Source of the DNA: Phycisphaerae bacterium
Lineage (GTDB): Bacteria > Planctomycetota > Phycisphaerae > Sedimentisphaerales > SG8-4
NCBI GenBank assembly: GCA_030603035.1
Contig: JAUVYQ010000039.1
Span: forward strand, 1-18,335
DNA length: 18,335 nucleotides
Direction: 5' to 3'
A program made the position numbers and the translations under genes. The notes under the pieces are model-generated. The model did not search any database. It was not told the origin of the DNA and saw only the letters and a list, made by a program, of their open reading frames with translations. Of the stretch, positions 14,214 to 18,335 are shown piece after piece; the stretch's first letter is position 1, and each line of letters opens with the position of its first letter.

Positions 14214-15320
14214 TTAAACAACCTTTAATAACCGCTCTGCAATTTTCAAGCCGGCATCCAGCCTCGCAATTTCCTTGCAGGCTTTCTCCATTTCCTTTAG
14301 TTTTTTTTCATTTTTCATCAACTCTTCCAGCTCTTCGGCCAGCCATTCAGCCGTCTCTTTGCGCTCCGGCAAATCATCCACTATAACCGCCGCACCCGCC
14401 TCAACCAGCTTGTCCGCATTTAAGTACTGATGCCTGTCTCTATGATACGGGTAAGGCATACAGATACTCGGCACAGAAGCCGCAGCATATTCAGCCACAC
14501 TGACCGCTCCACTCCTGCCGACCACCAAATCCGCAGCCGACAATAAACTCGGCATATCATCGAAATAATCCAGGACCTTACGCCCAATTTTTGTCCCGGC
14601 GTACGTCTTCCTGACTTCTTCGTAATTACCGGCCCCTGTTAGATGAACTATTTGCCAATCATCGGCAAAATCAGCTAACTTTTCCAACAGCGAGCACACC
14701 GCCCTGTTAATATTTTCCGACCCGCTCGATGCACCGGTTATAAGCAAAGTCTTCTTATTTTCATCAAGGCCTAATTGCTTCATCACCTTGTCCGGCTGTG
14801 GATTGTCAAAGCCGCTTCGCAAGGGACAGCCGACAACATTAACGCCCGCGCCTCTGTGCGCAAAATACTCCGCCGTGTCTTCGAACTGCACAAAAATCTC
14901 GTCTGCCCACCGTGCTATTATCTTATTTGCCCGACCCGGCACAATATCAACATTCAAAAGCTTGACAGGCACTTTTAGTTTATGCGCTGCGAAACAAACC
15001 GGCGCTGCGACAAAGCCGCCGACCCCAATCACTATCGGCTTCTCGCCTTCAGCAATTGCTTCTTTAGCAATTCGATAGCTTTTCAAAAACGAAGTGCAAA
15101 AGCCGATTAGCTTGCCGGGCCGGATAGAAAAGCCCTCAGCCGGCAATCGGGTATATTCGAAGCCGGTTTGCGTGAGGATTCGTGCATCGATGCTGCGAGT
15201 GCTGACAAAGAGATGTATTTTCGCATCGGGCTCTAATTTTATTATTTGCTCTGCCACAGCGATAGCGGGATATATATGTCCCCCCGTCCCGCCACCGGCA
15301 AAGAAAAAACACTTACTCAT
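14214..15320 (-). CDS. murG: UDP-GlcNAc:undecaprenyl-PP-MurNAc-pentapeptide GlcNAc transferase
   Basis: MurG makes lipid II from lipid I and UDP-GlcNAc at the inner face of the cytoplasmic membrane, the last intracellular step of peptidoglycan synthesis. The 368-aa length is normal. The N-terminal GGGTGGH loop is at residues 9-15, and IGVGGFVAAP, near residue 100, is the second glycine-rich loop. The C-terminal half has VGRSGAVSVAEYAAASVPSI and the HQYLNA segment, which bind UDP-GlcNAc in this family. GAAGG nine bases upstream is a plausible ribosome-binding site. Unusually for murG, no other division or cell-wall gene is next to it. Its presence shows that this organism makes peptidoglycan. 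Confidence 0.96.
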   Translation of the reverse strand: MSKCFFFAGGGTGGHIYPAIAVAEQIIKLEPDAKIHLFVSTRSIDARILTQTGFEYTRLPAEGFSIRPGKLIGFCTSFLKSYRIAKEAIAEGEKPIVIGVGGFVAAPVCFAAHKLKVPVKLLNVDIVPGRANKIIARWADEIFVQFEDTAEYFAHRGAGVNVVGCPLRSGFDNPQPDKVMKQLGLDENKKTLLITGASSGSENINRAVCSLLEKLADFADDWQIVHLTGAGNYEEVRKTYAGTKIGRKVLDYFDDMPSLLSAADLVVGRSGAVSVAEYAAASVPSICMPYPYHRDRHQYLNADKLVEAGAAVIVDDLPERKETAEWLAEELEELMKNEKKLKEMEKACKEIARLDAGLKIAERLLKVV

Positions 15321-15733
15321 TCCTTAACGCCTTCATTAACCGCAGTCCGCAGGATGCCTTACGGCAAGAACGCCGAGAACGCAGAGGTCAAAAAGATAAT
15401 AAGACTATTTTCTCCGCGGTCTCTGCGAGCTCGGCGCTAAAAAAAGCATTTACCACCCATCGAACAGCTCCTTACTTACCTGCGCACTGAAAGTGTGCCC
15501 GAACTCGGCGATGAATGCAAGCGTTTTTTCCATTGCTTATGGCCAAAACCCTTGCAAAAATGGGCCATCACGAGAAGAAATCAGTTGATTTTTCCATTAA
15601 GGCGGTTTACTTTATGAAAGTAGAAGTTGGTATTGTAAACGGCCTAAGAGGCAAAAAAACCGGTGTAGAATGCTCGTTTAATAGTTTTATATAAAATTAT
15701 CCGTAGAAAAAACGGGAAAACGGAGATTTAAAA
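15321..15733. other. Intergenic region between murG and the accessory segment
   Basis: This gap lies between divergent genes. It contains an imperfect inverted repeat (15371-15436), a second imperfect hairpin near 15518-15555, and two short open frames (51 codons at 15539-15694 on plus, 27 codons at 15450-15533 on minus) without ribosome-binding sites. I do not call either frame. The sequence becomes visibly AT-richer from about 15560 rightward, which may mark the boundary of acquired DNA. Confidence 0.5.
15371..15436. repeat. Imperfect inverted repeat (CGCCGAG-AA-CGCAGAG arms)
   Basis: CGCCGAG-AA-CGCAGAG (15371-15386) is mirrored by CTCTGCG-AG-CTCGGCG (15421-15436): two seven-base-pair blocks around a two-base mismatch, with 34 bases between. 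The sequence on the left also repeats CCGCAG/CGCAG words. A-rich rather than T-rich sequence follows on plus. Confidence 0.65.
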
Positions 15734-16024
15734 ATGTCACATACAGAAATATTAAAAATGCTGAGAGCATTCAAAGAAAATTGTGCTGAACAATATGGAA
15801 TAATCTCTCTTGGCCTGTTTGGTTCTGCAGCACGCGATGAAAGTCACGCTGACAGTGATGTTGATATTGTTATAAAGCTGAAAAAACAGGACCTGTTTAA
15901 TATGATAGGTATAAAACAGGATTTGGAAGAAACGCTGCACACAAACGTTGATGTAATCAGTTATCGCGAAAAAATGAATACTTTTCTTAAAAACAGAATC
16001 GATAAGGAAACGATCTATGTATGA
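15734..16024 (+). CDS. MNT-type nucleotidyltransferase antitoxin (MntA-like)
   Basis: This 96-aa minimal nucleotidyltransferase has the polymerase-beta-type signature: GS at 30-31 in LFGSAARDESHADSDVDIVI, ten residues, then D42 and D44, with a third acidic site likely in DVIS near 73-76. Such proteins are the antitoxins of HepT/MntA systems, in which MntA adds AMP to a tyrosine of the HEPN RNase toxin and silences it. GGAG eight bases upstream supports the start at 15734. The stop overlaps by eight bases (ATGTATGA) the start of a short frame that is the remnant of the toxin. All catalytic residues appear intact. Its base composition is AT-richer than that of murG and the genes to its left. 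Confidence 0.88.
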   Translation: MSHTEILKMLRAFKENCAEQYGIISLGLFGSAARDESHADSDVDIVIKLKKQDLFNMIGIKQDLEETLHTNVDVISYREKMNTFLKNRIDKETIYV

Positions 16025-16145
16025 TAAGGATATTATATCTCACCAGTATTTTGACGTGAATGCCGAAGCGATTTTTGATGTCTGCCAAACTAAAATAAAG
16101 ATACTTTCCGACACAATCACTAAAATCATTGAAGGCTTAAAATAA
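16017..16145 (+). pseudogene. Collapsed HepT (HEPN/DUF86) toxin remnant
   Basis: The frame overlapping the antitoxin stop has 42 codons. After MYDK it continues DIISHQYFDVNAEAIF and on to IKILSDTITKIIEGLK, which matches the C-terminal third of DUF86/HepT proteins (usual length 110-140 aa). The front two-thirds, helices 1-3, are missing. HepT toxins carry an R-x4-H-x-Y motif whose arginine and histidine are needed for RNase activity and whose tyrosine is AMPylated. Here K4-x4-H9-x-Y11 occupies that place, so the H and Y are kept and the Arg reads Lys. The simplest reading is an internal in-frame deletion joining the original start to the end of the gene. Toxic activity is not expected; a peptide could still be made and still be an antitoxin substrate. 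Confidence 0.72.
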
Positions 16146-16304
16146 TGGCCGGGCACCTTGGTATTGTAAGTTTGAAGTATGGCATCGTAAGCATGATATG
16201 TCGCAAATGAAGCTTTACCTATCGCAAAGTAAATTAGCAAAGGCCTCATAACGATTGAAGAAAATGATATAAATTGTTTATTTCAAGGATGTTAAGTAAA
16301 ATAG

Positions 16305-16412
16305 CCACAATTAGTTGAACAGCCGGAAAAAACAGAACTTGAATATCGCGTTGTTGCAATCAATAAAGCAGGCGTTGGCGCAGCCAGTAATACGGTGATG
16401 GTCGTGCTGTAA
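16305..16412 (+). pseudogene. Fragment of a fibronectin type III-like domain
   Basis: The plus frame that ends with TAA at 16410-16412 reads TELEYRVVAINKAGVGAASN followed by TVMVVL. This is the last two strands of an Fn3 domain (Y-x-Y/F-R-V-x-A-x-N-x-x-G, then S-N). An in-frame TAG lies just upstream at 16302-16304 and there is no start codon, so only about 35 codons of the end of a larger, probably secreted protein remain. The rest of the donor gene is not in the window. Confidence 0.6.
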
Positions 16413-16433
16413 AATCTTGAGGCAAACAACAAA

Positions 16434-16484
16434 TTAGTATGGTGTCCCCGGAATTTTTTAATTAGTATTGTGTCACAAGATTAG
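16434..16484 (+). repeat. Partial tandem TTAGTATNGTGTC repeat, REP-transposase-associated type
   Basis: TTAGTATGGTGTC near 16435 recurs as TTAGTATTGTGTC near 16462, with CCCGGAATTTTTTAA between. The 'GTATGGTGTCCCCGGAATT' word resembles, from memory, repeats found beside REP-associated (Y1/DUF1568-like) transposase genes. No transposase is in this window. CCGGAATTT (16448-16456) is matched in inverse by AAATTCCGG at 18324-18332, just behind the DUF262 gene. Confidence 0.45.
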
Positions 16485-16504
16485 TAAACAGAAAGGAGTA
16501 AACT

Positions 16505-18325
16505 ATGCCCATAGACAACAAAATTAGAAATCGGTCTTTTGAAGAACTCTTTGAACATCCCATAAGGTTTGAAGTTCCCTTCTTTCAAAGAGCATACTCT
16601 TGGAAGCGACAACAATGGAAACAGCTCTTTGACGACATTTGGGAGCAAATAATAAGCGATGCAATTGACAAAATCCAAAGTGAGACTGGAGATGAAAGAA
16701 TAAGTGAAGGGATTTTGGAAGAGCATCTACGTGAACACGAACATTATTTTGGAGCGATAGTTGTTTTGGAAAAACCAAATGCAGACCCAGCATTGAAATC
16801 TTTTACAATAGTAGACGGTCAACAAAGAATTACAACGGTTTATCTGCTCCTTAGTTTAATCTCACATATCCTGAAAGAGAAATCATCAGAATACGCAGAA
16901 AGATGTATTACCGCTCTTGAAGGTTATACTAAAAATAATATTGACCCTAAAGGGGACGATTACAGAAAATTAAAAGTATTCAGTAACAAAGGCGACCGAT
17001 TACCGACATATTACATAATATTTAATAACGAAAATCCTGAAAGTCTTTCGCTCCCGATTGACCAACAATTATATGTTCAAGGACAAAATCAAATTGAGGC
17101 GTTTTGGAGTTTTGCTTACAAACAACTTAGAGATAAGGATGTAACTGCCTTATGGATTTTTTCCCAAGCAATCCTAAGGAGTTTAAAAATCGTGTGGATA
17201 CCACTTGATGAAAACAAAGACGATCCACAAGCGATTTTTGAGGGACTTAACGATAAAGGTATGGTATTATCAGCAGTAGAGTTGCTATGCAGTTATTTGT
17301 TTAAGCCACTGATTAACGAAGTTACCAGGCGACACGAAAGCATTCACAACGACAAATGGCTAAAAAGTATTAAGAAAGTTGACGGAGAAGACCAATTTGA
17401 GTTTTACCTGAGAAATCTTTTTTCAATCAATAGGTACAAGATGATTGGGAAAGGCAGAAAACTTTACTCTCAATTCAAAAACACCAATAAAAATATTTCC
17501 GCACAAAAAGCATTTGAGACCATAAATGAAATTTCAGACAACGCAGATATTTTCAATCAAATTAACCAACCACTATCTTGTCATCACCCGAATGGGAAAA
17601 TACACAGTTTGCTAAAGAAAATTAAGCAGACAAGGATGGCTTCTTCTATCCCTCTCGTTCTTGCAGTTTTGAAAGAACTAAAGGCGAGTAAGATTTCCGA
17701 AAACGACACTATAATAATTCTAAAAAATCTTCTCGTTCTTTTGATTAGAAGAAAGGTTTGTGAGTTAAAAACAACAAAATACGATGTTTTCTTCCCTACT
17801 CTTTTGAATAAAATCATAAATGAACCCGACAAAGTAAAAGCGTTTAAAGACCAAGTCATCAAAGAAGAGCTTTGGGTTTCAGACCAAGAATTTGAAGATT
17901 CATTTATAAATAAACCCTTGTATAAACAAACTGAATTGGAATTTGCCCGACTAATATTGCAAGAAATTGATAAAACAATGCAACCAGACGGACAATTACC
18001 TGACTATTCTACTATTAACACGATTGAACATGTGTTACCTCAAACGCTTGACAAAGAATGGATAAACTATTTAGGCGATGAAGCTTTTGACATGAATTTA
18101 GAAAGGATAAAAAACACAATCGGTAATCTTTGCTTAATAAGTCAACGAGCAAATAGCCGCGTTGGTCAAGACCCCTTTGAAAGAAAGAAAAACGGGTACA
18201 CAGATGTAAGTGCATTGACACGCGATTTGAAACAGCGTACTGGTAAATGGAACATTGCAGCAATAAAAAATCGTTCAAGCGACCTTGCTCAAAAGGCACT
18301 GGAAATTTGGACATTTGGAACGTAA
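16505..18325 (+). CDS. DUF262-DUF1524 (GmrSD-like) defence nuclease
   Basis: This 606-aa protein joins the two domains of GmrSD-type (type IV restriction) and related anti-phage nucleases. The N-terminal DUF262 domain shows PFFQRAYSW (25-33), the nucleotide-binding IVDGQQR (102-108) and IFEGLNDKG (244-252). The C-terminal DUF1524 domain is an HNH/His-Me-type nuclease with IEHVLPQ (507-513; His509 catalytic), IGNLCLIS, and NSRVGQDPFERKK (about 550-562). All expected motifs are present and the length is typical, so it looks functional. AAAGGAG with a six-base spacer fixes the ATG at 16505. Sequence is AT-rich compared with murG or the carbohydrate genes, in line with acquisition. It probably cleaves modified phage DNA in an NTP-dependent manner; which modification cannot be read from sequence. 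The stop touches a nine-base inverted repeat. Confidence 0.93.
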   Translation: MPIDNKIRNRSFEELFEHPIRFEVPFFQRAYSWKRQQWKQLFDDIWEQIISDAIDKIQSETGDERISEGILEEHLREHEHYFGAIVVLEKPNADPALKSFTIVDGQQRITTVYLLLSLISHILKEKSSEYAERCITALEGYTKNNIDPKGDDYRKLKVFSNKGDRLPTYYIIFNNENPESLSLPIDQQLYVQGQNQIEAFWSFAYKQLRDKDVTALWIFSQAILRSLKIVWIPLDENKDDPQAIFEGLNDKGMVLSAVELLCSYLFKPLINEVTRRHESIHNDKWLKSIKKVDGEDQFEFYLRNLFSINRYKMIGKGRKLYSQFKNTNKNISAQKAFETINEISDNADIFNQINQPLSCHHPNGKIHSLLKKIKQTRMASSIPLVLAVLKELKASKISENDTIIILKNLLVLLIRRKVCELKTTKYDVFFPTLLNKIINEPDKVKAFKDQVIKEELWVSDQEFEDSFINKPLYKQTELEFARLILQEIDKTMQPDGQLPDYSTINTIEHVLPQTLDKEWINYLGDEAFDMNLERIKNTIGNLCLISQRANSRVGQDPFERKKNGYTDVSALTRDLKQRTGKWNIAAIKNRSSDLAQKALEIWTFGT

Positions 18326-18335
18326 ATTCCGGAAG

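Larger units (their letters stand above)
16146..16504. other. AT-rich gap with gene debris before the DUF262 gene
   Basis: Bases 16146-16300 hold nothing I can assign. They are followed by an Fn3-like gene fragment (16305-16412) and a repeat (16434-16484), and finally the ribosome-binding site of the DUF262 gene. The mixture of unrelated fragments suggests a site of repeated insertion and deletion. Confidence 0.55.

Noticed and set aside
15450..15533. 27-codon minus-strand frame starting MEKTLAFIAEFGHTF
   Set aside because: It is very short, lacks a ribosome-binding site, and its resemblance to the opposite frame's start follows from the local inverted repeat.
15539..15694. 51-codon plus-strand frame beginning MAKTLAKMGHHEKKS
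   Set aside because: There is no ribosome-binding site, its start lies in an imperfect hairpin, and I recognise no family. It could be a gene remnant, but support is too thin to annotate.

Overview
This window most likely comes from a planctomycete, probably of the class Phycisphaerae. That placement is inferred from gene content: three exported proteins with 'RR(D/E)F(L/I)K' twin-arginine signals (a formylglycine sulfatase, a Gfo/Idh/MocA oxidoreductase and a TIM-barrel/DUF6807 fusion), an ECF sigma factor followed by a single-pass membrane protein, and intergenic DNA packed with short tandem repeats. No rRNA, tRNA, CRISPR array or complete insertion sequence is visible.

Layout. Bases 1-353 are non-coding and hold a two-arm inverted array of AAAGTGCCTAAAGT words. 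354-1884 (+) encodes an ECF sigma factor and a membrane protein with an external discoidin-like domain, closed by a terminator at 1915-1946. 2142-6172 (-) holds, in transcription order, a TPR lipoprotein with its own strong terminator, tilS, and a Tat-exported lipoprotein sulfatase. 6173-6711 is a repeat-rich gap with a near-consensus promoter. 6712-10319 (+) is a four-gene operon: YtrA-type GntR regulator, ABC ATPase, six-helix permease, and a 548-aa membrane protein with a C-terminal zinc ribbon. 10470-13830 (-) is a carbohydrate operon: TIM barrel-DUF6807 fusion, a 33-codon small ORF overlapping both neighbours, and a Gfo/Idh/MocA oxidoreductase. 13831-14213 is a repeat-rich gap. 14214-15320 (-) is murG, standing alone. 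15734-18325 (+) is an AT-richer accessory segment: an MNT nucleotidyltransferase antitoxin, a collapsed HepT (HEPN) toxin remnant, a fragment of an Fn3-like gene, a repeat resembling those beside REP-associated transposases, and a complete DUF262-DUF1524 (GmrSD-like) defence nuclease.

How the genes fit together. The sulfatase, the Gfo/Idh/MocA and DUF6807 proteins and the discoidin-type membrane protein point to extracytoplasmic handling of (sulfated) polysaccharide, possibly sensed by the ECF pair; this is inference. The GntR/ABC operon looks like a self-regulated export or envelope-stress module. The right end looks like a decaying defence island.

The most notable observations are: (1) heptamer repeats of the intergenic type inserted in frame in tilS; (2) the 33-codon small ORF joined to both neighbours by ATGA overlaps; (3) a HepT toxin reduced to 42 residues beside an intact MntA-type antitoxin, still carrying the H-x-Y segment; (4) a perfect 15-bp inverted repeat just downstream of murG; (5) a strong terminator ending about 11 bases before the tilS start codon.
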